Assembly (NCBI GenBank): GCA_023264915.1
Contig: JAHFUU010000260.1
Location: 1 to 5,000 of the forward strand
Direction: 5' to 3'
Source of the DNA: Microthrixaceae bacterium
GTDB taxonomy: Bacteria; Actinomycetota; Acidimicrobiia; Acidimicrobiales; Acidimicrobilacustridaceae
Length of the DNA: 5,000 bases
Notes under the pieces: model-generated
Seen by the model: the letters and a program-made list of their open reading frames with translations, nothing else
Databases searched by the model: none
Told to the model about the DNA's origin: nothing
Position numbers and translations under genes: made by a program
Part shown: positions 1-5,000 of the stretch, piece after piece
Numbering within the stretch: the first letter of the stretch is position 1
Layout of the letters: every line of letters begins with the position of its first letter

Positions 1-642
1 GAACACGAACAGGCCGCTGGTGAGGGCGAGTGAGAACACCAGTGCCACGACCACGAGCCGCTTGAACAGTCGACCCGAACCGCCTCGACTGCGTGGCCTG
101 GGAGCCTTGGTCGGCCTGGTCGGGCCGGGTGCGCGCGGCGGCACGGGTCGTGCGGGCTGGACCTGGGGCGGGGCCTGGGGCCGGACCTGGGGCCGGACCT
201 GGGGTTGTCCCGGTGCATGCACCGATACATGTCCCGGTGCATGTCCCGGTGCATGTCCCGGTGCATGTCCCGGTGCATGTCCCGGTGCATGTCCCGGTGC
301 ATGTCCCGGTGCATGTCCCGGTGCGCGCGGCGAGCTGGCCGGCTCGCCGGCTCGGCGCCAGCCCACCGGGCTGTCATCTGAGGGACCGGCTCGGTCGGGT
401 TGGGGCGGATGCGGCTGGTGGGCACCGCGAGCCGCCGTCTGCTCAGGCCGGGGTGCCTTCGGCGAGCGGGACTGGTCCACCGGCACGAAGTTCCCCTGGC
501 GATGGTCGAACACCACTGGAGCCTCGTCGATGCTCGGGAGCGCCTCCAGCTGGCTCCACACGCCCATCGAGGCGCCTTCGGGATCGGGCCCGCTCTCGGG
601 ACCGAACGGGTCATGGGCCTGGGTGTCGTCGTCTGTGGTCAA
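1..642 (-). CDS. Membrane protein with Pro/His-rich repeat N-terminus (3' end outside window)
   Basis: I do not recognise the family. The minus strand is open from 945 down to base 1, and G/C-rich third positions begin around 642. I chose the TTG at 642 (MTTDDDTQAHDPFGPES) because coding bias starts there and AGG lies 6 nt upstream; the ATG at 567, with GAAGG 8 nt upstream, is the alternative. Residues 1-60 are acidic and non-repetitive. Residues 107-138 are APGH repeated eight times, followed by VSVH and APGQ. Residues 147-162 are PQVR-type tetrapeptides, and 163-195 are basic and Pro/Arg-rich. Residues 197-214 (VVVALVFSLALTSGLFVF) form a transmembrane helix preceded by RLFKR, so the repeat region should be cytosolic and the missing C-terminus extracellular. 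A Pro-rich basic tail before one helix is common in actinobacterial envelope proteins such as the LytR-CpsA-Psr group, but nothing diagnostic is visible. Existence is fairly sure; start and function are not. Confidence 0.7.
   Translation of the reverse strand, partial: MTTDDDTQAHDPFGPESGPDPEGASMGVWSQLEALPSIDEAPVVFDHRQGNFVPVDQSRSPKAPRPEQTAARGAHQPHPPQPDRAGPSDDSPVGWRRAGEPASSPRAPGHAPGHAPGHAPGHAPGHAPGHAPGHAPGHVSVHAPGQPQVRPQVRPQAPPQVQPARPVPPRAPGPTRPTKAPRPRSRGGSGRLFKRLVVVALVFSLALTSGLFVF
161..206. repeat. 12-bp tandem array, unit acctggggccgg, about 4 copies
   Basis: Imperfect 12-bp units run from 161 to 206 and abut the next 12-bp array. On the minus strand they encode the tetrapeptides PQVR, PQVR, PQAP and PQVQ in the proline-rich part of the left-hand membrane protein. 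The unit keeps the reading frame, so copy-number change would alter only linker length. Confidence 0.8.
207..326. repeat. 12-bp tandem array gtcccggtgcat, about 10 copies
   Basis: Eight perfect copies of GTCCCGGTGCAT are visible: one at 207-218, then seven at 231-314. A diverged copy (gcaccgatacat) lies at 219-230, and a 10-nt partial copy at 315-324. In the minus-strand gene the array encodes APGH x8, VSVH and APGQ. Near-identity of the copies suggests recent expansion by slippage or recombination. The same bases give VPVH or CPGA in plus-strand frames, which are shadows. Confidence 0.95.
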
Positions 643-1067
643 TGGGAACCTGGCCTCGCCGCGGGCTTGGGCAGCGGCGGGCGAGGTAGACGATGATACG
701 GCGCCGTGCGATGACCCAGCAGGCCAGGCCCGCGTCCTGGGAGCCCCGGGGCCAGCGGCCACAGTCAGCTGGGCGCGGCCTTGTGGGGGCCCGACGACCG
801 GCTCGTCCGGAGCTCGGCCCGGTCCTGGATAGGAACCCGACCCGCGCCAAGCCGGCTCCCTGTGCCCCCACCTGCGCCCATCCTGCTGCGGGGCATCGAC
901 GCCAGACGCATTCACCCTTGCCCTGACCCGCAACTCGCCCTGCGGTTACGGTCCCGGTTCATCTCATTCCCGGCGTCTTGCTTCCCGGCGTCTTGCTTCC
1001 CGGCGTCTTGCTTCCCGGCGCCTCCTGCTCGTCCAGGGCGCCAGGCCAACGCCGGTCCGAGCGCAGC
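643..1067. other. Spacer between the glycoside hydrolase and the left membrane gene
   Basis: This 425-bp stretch lies downstream of the hydrolase stop and upstream of the likely TTG start of the membrane gene, both on the minus strand. I see no convincing gene: the short ORFs in it lack coding bias and ribosome sites. It holds the 15-bp array at 967-1020. It also holds a weak hairpin with GGCGCC arms at 1017-1022 and 1037-1042 but no U-tract, so a poor terminator candidate. A TATCAT hexamer on the minus strand (698-693) could be a -10 element for the membrane gene, but no good -35 precedes it. Confidence 0.6.
967..1020. repeat. 15-bp tandem array ttcccggcgtcttgc, 3.6 copies, non-coding
   Basis: There are three perfect 15-bp copies (967-981, 982-996, 997-1011) and a 9-nt partial copy ending at 1020. 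The array lies 48 bp past the hydrolase stop, outside any gene I accept. Its TTCCCGGCG portion resembles the cores of the arrays at 207 and 2678. Confidence 0.95.
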
Positions 1068-2771
1068 TCAGGGCTGGGGGACGATGACCGAGATGGACAT
1101 GGGGGGCATCGTGTAGTTGTAGGCGTTCGTCGCGACGGTGGCGATGTCGGGTTGGGCCACGGCGCTCGCTCCGCCCGACGCGGTCACCGTGTAGACCTTC
1201 GCGTGGCTGTATGCCTGAGTGTGGGCCACACGGATCCCCGCCGACCGGGGTGAGGTCGACTTGTTGATCGCGACGATCACCGTCCGGTTGGGGTTGGCGG
1301 CATCGACGCTTGCATACACCGACGCCAACGCGCTGTCCGAGCACGCCGCCCGGATCGAGGTATCGCCAAAGGCTGCCCCGGCACCGTCGAAGTTGCGGAA
1401 CGCCTTGAACGCTGCGTAGGTGAAGGCCTGGTTGGGATCGAGGGGCCACATGGTGGCCAGGGTGACGTTCTCGCGCCCGAAGATGCCGAGCACGTCCGCT
1501 GATGCCACCGCACCACTCACGTGGTTGCCGCCGCCGTAGTTCCACTCGCTGAAGCCCAACCCGAGGCCCGGATCATAGGTGCTGATGCGATCCCGCATCC
1601 TCGGTATCAGCCTGATGGCACCGTAGTTGTACTGGTTCGGGTCGGTGATCCATGAGCTCTCGACGTAGGTCGGGTCCCACAACGAGCGCGGTGCCTGCAC
1701 GCGGGCCGCCACCACGGCTGCGCTGGTGTCAGTCGAGGTGATGCGCTGGCCCCCACCGGTTGCTTCGGGGTACCAGTGGATGTCCATCACGTCGACGAGG
1801 CGCTTGCCGGCCGCCGTGTCAGCGGCGCGCATCTGACCGAGCCACCAGTCCAAGAAGTTGCCGTGCGAGCCTGCGTCAGGTGCGCCCTGGAGGTTCTCGT
1901 AGCCGGCGAAGCCGTAGTTGACGGGCCCTGCCACCGTCGCGCCGGGCATGACGGCCTTGATGGCGGCGGCGTAGCTGAGGTTGCGGCTCCTGAGTTCATC
2001 ATAGGTGACCTGCGCAGGGTGGACCTCCGCGTGGGTGTCGGACCACAGGTCCGGCTCGTTGTCAAGATCGAAGACGAAGCTGCGGTTCGGGTAGTTGACC
2101 TTCAGCCAGTTGACGAACTCGTCCTGGTACACGTTGTCGTCAGCCTGGGGCGGACTGGTCGTGTAGCTGCCACCCGGCTTGCTCGCGTGGTTCTGCTCGA
2201 ACCTCGTGGACAGGTAGTCAGGCCCTGAGTTGCGGACGTCGCACCCACCGTTCTTGTCAGCGGCGACGTAGTCGACGATCGGGATGGTCACGAGGTTCGT
2301 GGCACCCGCAGCGTTGGCCGCGTCGATGGTTCCCTTGACCGCGGCACCGGGTGTGCTCGACGACGACAGGTAGCTGTCGTTCTGGAAGCACCAATCGCTT
2401 CCAGCGTTGGATGCGTTGTTCTCCCAGTTGTAGGCGGTGAAGCGATTGCCACCTTGACGCACGAGGGTCTGCCGGTTGGCGGACAGGTCAGTCGCGCCGT
2501 TGGTCCCGTAGATCCATGACGAGATCGCGTGGTTGTCGAGGTTGGAGGTGATCGTGAAGGAGACATCAGAAGCGCCCGGGTCACCTGGGGTGATGAGGGT
2601 GCCCGGACCGGGAGGTACGACACAGCCGCTGGTCCAGGCCGCAAGAGACAGTGCCGATCCTGCGGAGGCCAGCGCGACCCGGTGCCTCGGAACCCGGTGC
2701 CTCGGAACCCGGTGCCTCGGAACCCGGTGCCTCGGAACCAGGCCTCTGGACCAACGCGATGTTCTCGACAC
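1068..2771 (-). CDS. Glycoside hydrolase family 44, exported lipoprotein (endoglucanase/xyloglucanase type)
   Basis: This is a retaining beta-glycanase of family GH44, whose members cut internal beta-1,4 links in cellulose derivatives and xyloglucan outside the cell. With a GTG start at 2771 (GGGGG 9 nt upstream) the product is 567 aa; an in-frame ATG at 2855 would add 28 residues but has no clear ribosome site. Residues 1-31 form a long arginine-rich n-region containing VPRHR x4. Residues 32-49 are hydrophobic, ending TSG-C50 as a lipobox-like site with a non-ideal -3 Thr. After a Pro/Gly linker the catalytic barrel begins near residue 70. FDLDNEP supplies the acid/base Glu239 and FSEWNYG the nucleophile Glu409; their spacing of 170 suits GH44. 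DIHWYPEA at 330-337 is another family motif. Residues from about 465 to 567 fit the usual C-terminal beta-sandwich. No carbohydrate-binding module or dockerin is present. The family call is firm; substrate and lipid anchoring are inferred. Confidence 0.93.
   Translation of the reverse strand: MSRTSRWSRGLVPRHRVPRHRVPRHRVPRHRVALASAGSALSLAAWTSGCVVPPGPGTLITPGDPGASDVSFTITSNLDNHAISSWIYGTNGATDLSANRQTLVRQGGNRFTAYNWENNASNAGSDWCFQNDSYLSSSSTPGAAVKGTIDAANAAGATNLVTIPIVDYVAADKNGGCDVRNSGPDYLSTRFEQNHASKPGGSYTTSPPQADDNVYQDEFVNWLKVNYPNRSFVFDLDNEPDLWSDTHAEVHPAQVTYDELRSRNLSYAAAIKAVMPGATVAGPVNYGFAGYENLQGAPDAGSHGNFLDWWLGQMRAADTAAGKRLVDVMDIHWYPEATGGGQRITSTDTSAAVVAARVQAPRSLWDPTYVESSWITDPNQYNYGAIRLIPRMRDRISTYDPGLGLGFSEWNYGGGNHVSGAVASADVLGIFGRENVTLATMWPLDPNQAFTYAAFKAFRNFDGAGAAFGDTSIRAACSDSALASVYASVDAANPNRTVIVAINKSTSPRSAGIRVAHTQAYSHAKVYTVTASGGASAVAQPDIATVATNAYNYTMPPMSISVIVPQP
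2678..2739. repeat. 15-bp tandem array cccggtgcctcggaa, 4 copies, in gh44 signal region
   Basis: There are four perfect 15-bp copies from 2678 to 2737 plus two extra matching bases. On the minus strand they encode VPRHR x4 just before the hydrophobic core of the hydrolase signal peptide. Each copy adds three positive charges without shifting the frame. Confidence 0.95.
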
Positions 2772-2872
2772 GATCGGGCACCCCCAGGGCTCGGTGGCAG
2801 GCGAAACAAGCTTCGGCTCGACCCACCCCCAGCTTCCCGGGGCCCCCGATGCCATAGGCCGTACGGACTACC

Positions 2873-2896
2873 AGAGTAGGTCTTTGGACCCACTCT
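2873..2896 (-). promoter_or_regulatory. 10-bp stem-loop in the gh44 leader
   Basis: The arms AGAGTGGGTC and GACCTACTCT (minus strand) flank a CAAA loop. The one non-Watson-Crick position is G-U when the minus strand is the RNA but A-C when the plus strand is. The fold is therefore better on the hydrolase transcript, about 100 nt upstream of its GTG. Function is unknown; there is no U-tract to make it a classical terminator. Confidence 0.5.
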
Positions 2897-2900
2897 TCGA

Positions 2901-2912
2901 CAGGACGTCCTG
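2901..2912. promoter_or_regulatory. 12-bp perfect palindrome CAGGACGTCCTG
   Basis: This is a fully self-complementary 12-mer with a central CG. That geometry is seen in operators of dimeric repressors such as the LacI family, which often control glycoside hydrolase genes in actinobacteria. It lies 130 bp upstream of the hydrolase GTG. The operator role is inference; no regulator gene is in the window. Confidence 0.4.
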
Positions 2913-2920
2913 CTCCCTTT

Positions 2921-2935
2921 AGCTTCACGGAAGCT
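2921..2935. promoter_or_regulatory. 6-bp inverted repeat AGCTTC-acg-GAAGCT
   Basis: Perfect 6-bp arms are separated by 3 nt, forming the third element of the cluster upstream of the hydrolase gene. It could be a protein-binding site or a small hairpin; nothing decides between them. Confidence 0.4.
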
Positions 2936-3163
2936 GCACACTCCAACGATGTGACCCCTCACCCTTCCCGGGGCGCCATCCGCGCTCAGTCTTCGCTCCG
3001 TGCGAACAGGCGCTGGCTTCGCGCCGGGAGACCGGATCGAGGCTGTGGCACCTGGCCTTGCGCGTGCTCGAGGGTGAGAGCTCCCCAGCGTTGCCGACCA
3101 GCGCGGTGTCACCGCCGACCGAGGACTCGCACGAGCCTTGCCGCGCGCACGACGACGAGGACC

Positions 3164-3186
3164 CTGCTGCGGGGGCGGTGCAGCAG
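3164..3186. promoter_or_regulatory. Inverted repeat CTGCTGC-N9-GCAGCAG at the map promoter
   Basis: Perfect 7-bp arms lie at 3164-3170 and 3180-3186. The right arm overlaps the place where the -35 element of the TACACT promoter should be (about 3177-3182). It could be an operator for map or a chance repeat in GC-rich DNA. Confidence 0.3.
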
Positions 3187-3199
3187 CCGTGCCGGTGCC

Positions 3200-3205
3200 T
3201 ACACT
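3200..3205 (+). promoter_or_regulatory. -10 element TACACT for the map operon
   Basis: TACACT fits the actinobacterial TANNNT -10 pattern. Transcription starting about 7 nt after it would begin at 3212-3213, exactly at an ATG, which is the layout of leaderless mycobacterial and streptomycete transcripts. The -35 region (GGTGCA with a 17-nt spacer) is poor, as is common in such promoters. Confidence 0.6.
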
Positions 3206-3212
3206 GCCCCCG

Positions 3213-3260
3213 ATGCACGCTGAGCCCGACACAGATCCACATGCGGGCGGGTGGCCATGA
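3213..3260 (+). CDS. Possible leaderless 15-aa upstream ORF of map
   Basis: The reading MHAEPDTDPHAGGWP begins at the predicted transcription start and ends in a TGA at 3258-3260. That stop overlaps the map ATG at 3257 as ATGA. A leaderless small ORF whose stop overlaps the next start is a known arrangement in actinobacteria, where ribosomes finishing the leader re-initiate downstream. It would couple map translation to the leader. The peptide has no recognisable motif and may matter only through being translated. The call rests on the -10 to ATG spacing and the exact ATGA overlap, so it remains a hypothesis. Confidence 0.45.
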   Translation: MHAEPDTDPHAGGWP

Positions 3261-4351
3261 CGAAGAAGCGGCCCGGCGGCAACCGCAAGACCAGAGGCGG
3301 GCGCGTGACTCCCAAGGGAAGCGGCGGTCGCTCGAGCCTCGCCCGATCCTCGACGGCCATCCTCGACCGTGTCTCGGACGGCGTTCGCGGCAGGCCCGGC
3401 CCAGGCCAGCTGCCCCCCGGCATCCCTGCGCGGACCGGCATCACGAGCCGCCGCATCGGTGACCCAATCGAGCCGGGACTCGTCTCCGCACAGCGCGAGG
3501 TGCCCGCGTCGATCGATCGTCCCTCCTACGCCGATCGACCCGACGGCTCGCCGCCCAGGTACAAAGGATCCAACGTCCGCAAGCCCGACGAGGTCCAGCG
3601 GATGCGCGTCGCGTGCGCGATGGCTGCCCAGCTGTTGATCGAGATCGGTGAGCAGATCCAGCCGGGAGTCACCACCGAGCAGCTGGACGAGTTCGCCCAC
3701 CAGCGCTGCATCCAGATGGAGGCATACCCGAGCCCGCTCAACTACAAGGGGTTCCCCAAGGCGACATGCACGTCGGTCAACGAGGTCATCTACCACGGCA
3801 TCCCTGACAGCCGGCCACTTCAAGATGGCGACGTGGTCAACGTCGATGTCACGGTGTACGTCGACGGGGTGCACGGGGACACCGATGCCATGTTCGCGGT
3901 CGGTGACATCGACAGCGACTCGCTTCGCCTTTGCCGCGTCGCCCGCGAGGCCATGTACGCGGGCATCGAGGCGGTACGGCCGGGCGTCCCGATCAACGTG
4001 ATCGGCAAGGCGATCCAGTCCCTGGCCCACCGCAACGGCATAGGCGTGGTCGAGGAGTTCATCGGCCACGGCATCGGTACCGCGTTCCACACCTCGCTGC
4101 AGATTCCCCACTACTTCGTGCCCTCGGCCACGACAACCATCGAAGAGGGCATGACCTTCACGATCGAGCCGATGCTCACCCTCGGCTCACCGCGCCTTCA
4201 CCTGTGGAACGACGGCTGGACCGCCGCGACCAACGACGGCTCGCGAAGCGCCCAGTACGAGCACACGGTCCTGGTGACCTCCGGCGGTGCCGAGATCCTG
4301 ACCAGGACCAGCGATGGTCGCTGCGCCGCTGACGCCTTCCCGGTCGACTGA
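3257..4351 (+). CDS. map: Type I methionine aminopeptidase with long basic N-terminal extension
   Basis: The enzyme removes the initiator methionine from nascent proteins in the cytosol, using two metal ions. Numbering from the ATG at 3257 (364 aa), the ligands are Asp197 (NVDVTV), Asp208 (HGDTD), His271 (GHGIG), Glu304 (TIEPM) and Glu335 (QYEH). The substrate-binding histidines are His180 (YHGIPD) and His278 (AFH). All residues known to be essential in the E. coli enzyme are therefore kept. The ATG at 3257 is favoured over GTG 3251 because it overlaps the leader stop and has GGGCGGGTGG just upstream. The pita-bread fold begins around residue 107 (NVRKPDEVQRMRVA). Residues 1-50 are rich in Lys, Arg and Gly, and PGQLPPGIPA follows. 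That makes the protein clearly longer than the usual 250-290 aa. The extension may contact the ribosome; this is inference. The next gene overlaps its 3' end. Confidence 0.95.
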   Translation: MTKKRPGGNRKTRGGRVTPKGSGGRSSLARSSTAILDRVSDGVRGRPGPGQLPPGIPARTGITSRRIGDPIEPGLVSAQREVPASIDRPSYADRPDGSPPRYKGSNVRKPDEVQRMRVACAMAAQLLIEIGEQIQPGVTTEQLDEFAHQRCIQMEAYPSPLNYKGFPKATCTSVNEVIYHGIPDSRPLQDGDVVNVDVTVYVDGVHGDTDAMFAVGDIDSDSLRLCRVAREAMYAGIEAVRPGVPINVIGKAIQSLAHRNGIGVVEEFIGHGIGTAFHTSLQIPHYFVPSATTTIEEGMTFTIEPMLTLGSPRLHLWNDGWTAATNDGSRSAQYEHTVLVTSGGAEILTRTSDGRCAADAFPVD

Positions 4352-5000
4352 TCGCGTGCCGGGCGCCGAGCACGACCGCAGCGGGCACCGTGCCCTCTTC
4401 GCGGCCTTTGACCAGTTCCCCTCGCCAAAGGGGGCCGCGGTCCACATCTGGCACTCCTCCACCACGTTGTTCCAACGCTACGGCGGCGGCCTCATGTACG
4501 TCATCGGCGGGAACGGGCTACCCCCCTTCCAGATCGAGCCCCTAAGTTCGCTGAGCCCCTCACCGCAACCCGTGCCGACCGGCCAGGACCCGGTCGTCGA
4601 GATCGTCAGGTTCACCGATGAGATCCCCAACCTGCTGTCTCGCGCCCGGGCGTTCGGCAAGCGGCTGTCCCCCTTGGTCGCCGGCAATGCTGGCAGCCTC
4701 CAAGTCGTCCACGTGCGTGACCCCTGGAGCGCCTCGGCTGCGCTCGCGTCCAACCGTCGGGGGTTCCGGTTGGTCTATGAAGCCAACTCCCTGCCTTCGA
4801 TCGAGCTCCGATGCGCGTACCCCTCGATGCTGCCCGCGACCGTCGACAAGCTCGCCCGTCTCGAGATCTCCTGCATCCGATCCGCTGACGCCGTCGTGGC
4901 AGTGTCCGGCGTCCTGCGAGCCAAGCTCGTGAACCTCGGAGTCGACCCGGGGCGCATCACGGTCATCCCGAACGGTGCAGATCCGAGGCCAGAAGGTCAG
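4314..5000 (+). CDS. GT4-type glycosyltransferase (3' end outside window)
   Basis: This is a retaining, GT-B fold sugar-nucleotide transferase of the GT4 type; 229 codons are present. I chose the ATG at 4314 because AGGA lies 6 nt upstream. It overlaps map by 38 bp. A GTG at 4356, just after the map stop but without a ribosome site, is the alternative. Residues 32-44 (FDQFPSPKGAAVH) form the N-terminal loop with conserved PxxKGAxxH. Then follow VVHVRDPWSA at 131-140, VYEANSLPSIE at 154-164 and the domain-closing stretch ADAVVAVSG (191-199). VIPNGAD at 217-223 is the hallmark linker into the C-terminal domain. That domain, with the donor-binding EX7E, is outside the window. No signal peptide or membrane segment is seen, so it likely acts at the cytosolic face on an exopolysaccharide or glycolipid. 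Sugar and acceptor cannot be told. It is probably co-transcribed with map. Confidence 0.9.
   Translation, partial: MVAAPLTPSRSTDRVPGAEHDRSGHRALFAAFDQFPSPKGAAVHIWHSSTTLFQRYGGGLMYVIGGNGLPPFQIEPLSSLSPSPQPVPTGQDPVVEIVRFTDEIPNLLSRARAFGKRLSPLVAGNAGSLQVVHVRDPWSASAALASNRRGFRLVYEANSLPSIELRCAYPSMLPATVDKLARLEISCIRSADAVVAVSGVLRAKLVNLGVDPGRITVIPNGADPRPEGQ

Larger units (their letters stand above)
2772..3199. other. Divergent intergenic region between gh44 and map
   Basis: No gene is supported here. Frames crossing it on either strand are shadows that run on into the antisense of map or of the hydrolase. The hydrolase-proximal part (about 2859-2935) is dense in inverted repeats, listed separately. The part from about 2940 to 3160 shows no structure I could identify. 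A 7-bp inverted repeat at 3164-3186 lies next to the map promoter. Confidence 0.6.

Noticed and set aside
207..326. CRISPR array
   Set aside because: The units are contiguous 12-mers with no spacers between them.
20..832. Plus-strand frames with GACP or VPVH repeats over the left end
   Set aside because: The minus strand gives a coherent protein with a transmembrane helix and better third-position bias; the plus frames are low-complexity shadows of the same repeats.
611..871. Minus-strand 86-residue ORF upstream of the membrane gene
   Set aside because: It overlaps the membrane gene's start in another frame, is arginine-rich without domain character, and has no convincing ribosome site.
1017..1042. 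Intrinsic terminator for the hydrolase gene
   Set aside because: The arms are only 6 bp with a 14-nt loop and no U-tract follows; GGCGCC is common in DNA of this composition.
1776..2228. Plus-strand 150-residue frame rich in Val/Arg/Asp
   Set aside because: It is antisense to the GH44 catalytic domain, and its composition is typical of an antisense frame.
2855..2898. Class I c-di-GMP riboswitch: the minus-strand stretch CGAAGAGTGGG...CAAAG resembles part of the aptamer
   Set aside because: The required GGGCAAACC-type segment and the 3' GGTAGG...GGGTTACC tetraloop-receptor half are missing, so the likeness is local only. A cmscan hit to the GEMM model would reverse this.
2288..4111. A 607-residue minus-strand open frame antisense to map and overlapping the hydrolase 5' end
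   Set aside because: It reads the complement of map and the hydrolase signal region in another frame, has no domain-like sequence, and is explained by the scarcity of stops in GC-rich DNA.

Overview
The window is very GC-rich, with strong G/C bias at third codon positions, GTG/TTG starts and a TANNNT promoter placed directly before an ATG. This points to a high-GC Actinomycetota genome, perhaps of the Intrasporangiaceae/Micrococcales type; the family-level guess is inference. No tRNA, rRNA, CRISPR array, insertion sequence or phage gene was seen.

Layout: (1) positions 1-642, minus strand: the 5' part of a membrane protein of unknown function. It has a proline-rich cytosolic N-terminus carrying two 4-residue repeat arrays, then a transmembrane helix at the window edge. 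(2) 643-1067: a spacer with a 15-bp tandem array. (3) 1068-2771, minus: a secreted, probably lipid-anchored glycoside hydrolase family 44 (endoglucanase/xyloglucanase type) with both catalytic glutamates. Its signal peptide is extended by a VPRHR x4 repeat. (4) 2772-3199: the divergent intergenic region. It has a cluster of inverted repeats on the hydrolase side and a TACACT -10 element on the other. (5) 3213-3260, plus: a possible leaderless 15-codon upstream ORF whose stop overlaps the next start as ATGA. (6) 3257-4351, plus: type I methionine aminopeptidase (map) with all metal ligands and an unusually long basic N-terminus. (7) 4314-5000, plus: the 5' part of a GT4-type glycosyltransferase overlapping map, probably co-transcribed with it.

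The genes form two divergent units: housekeeping map plus a glycosyltransferase to the right, and an exported polysaccharide hydrolase followed by a membrane protein to the left. The most unusual aspect is four short tandem arrays (unit length 12 or 15 bp, always a multiple of three) within 2.6 kb. Three of them share a CCCGGYG core, and three of the four sit in the N-terminal parts of exported or membrane proteins. The second notable point is the leaderless leader ORF in front of map. Neither amounts to a demonstrated new system, but both can be checked.
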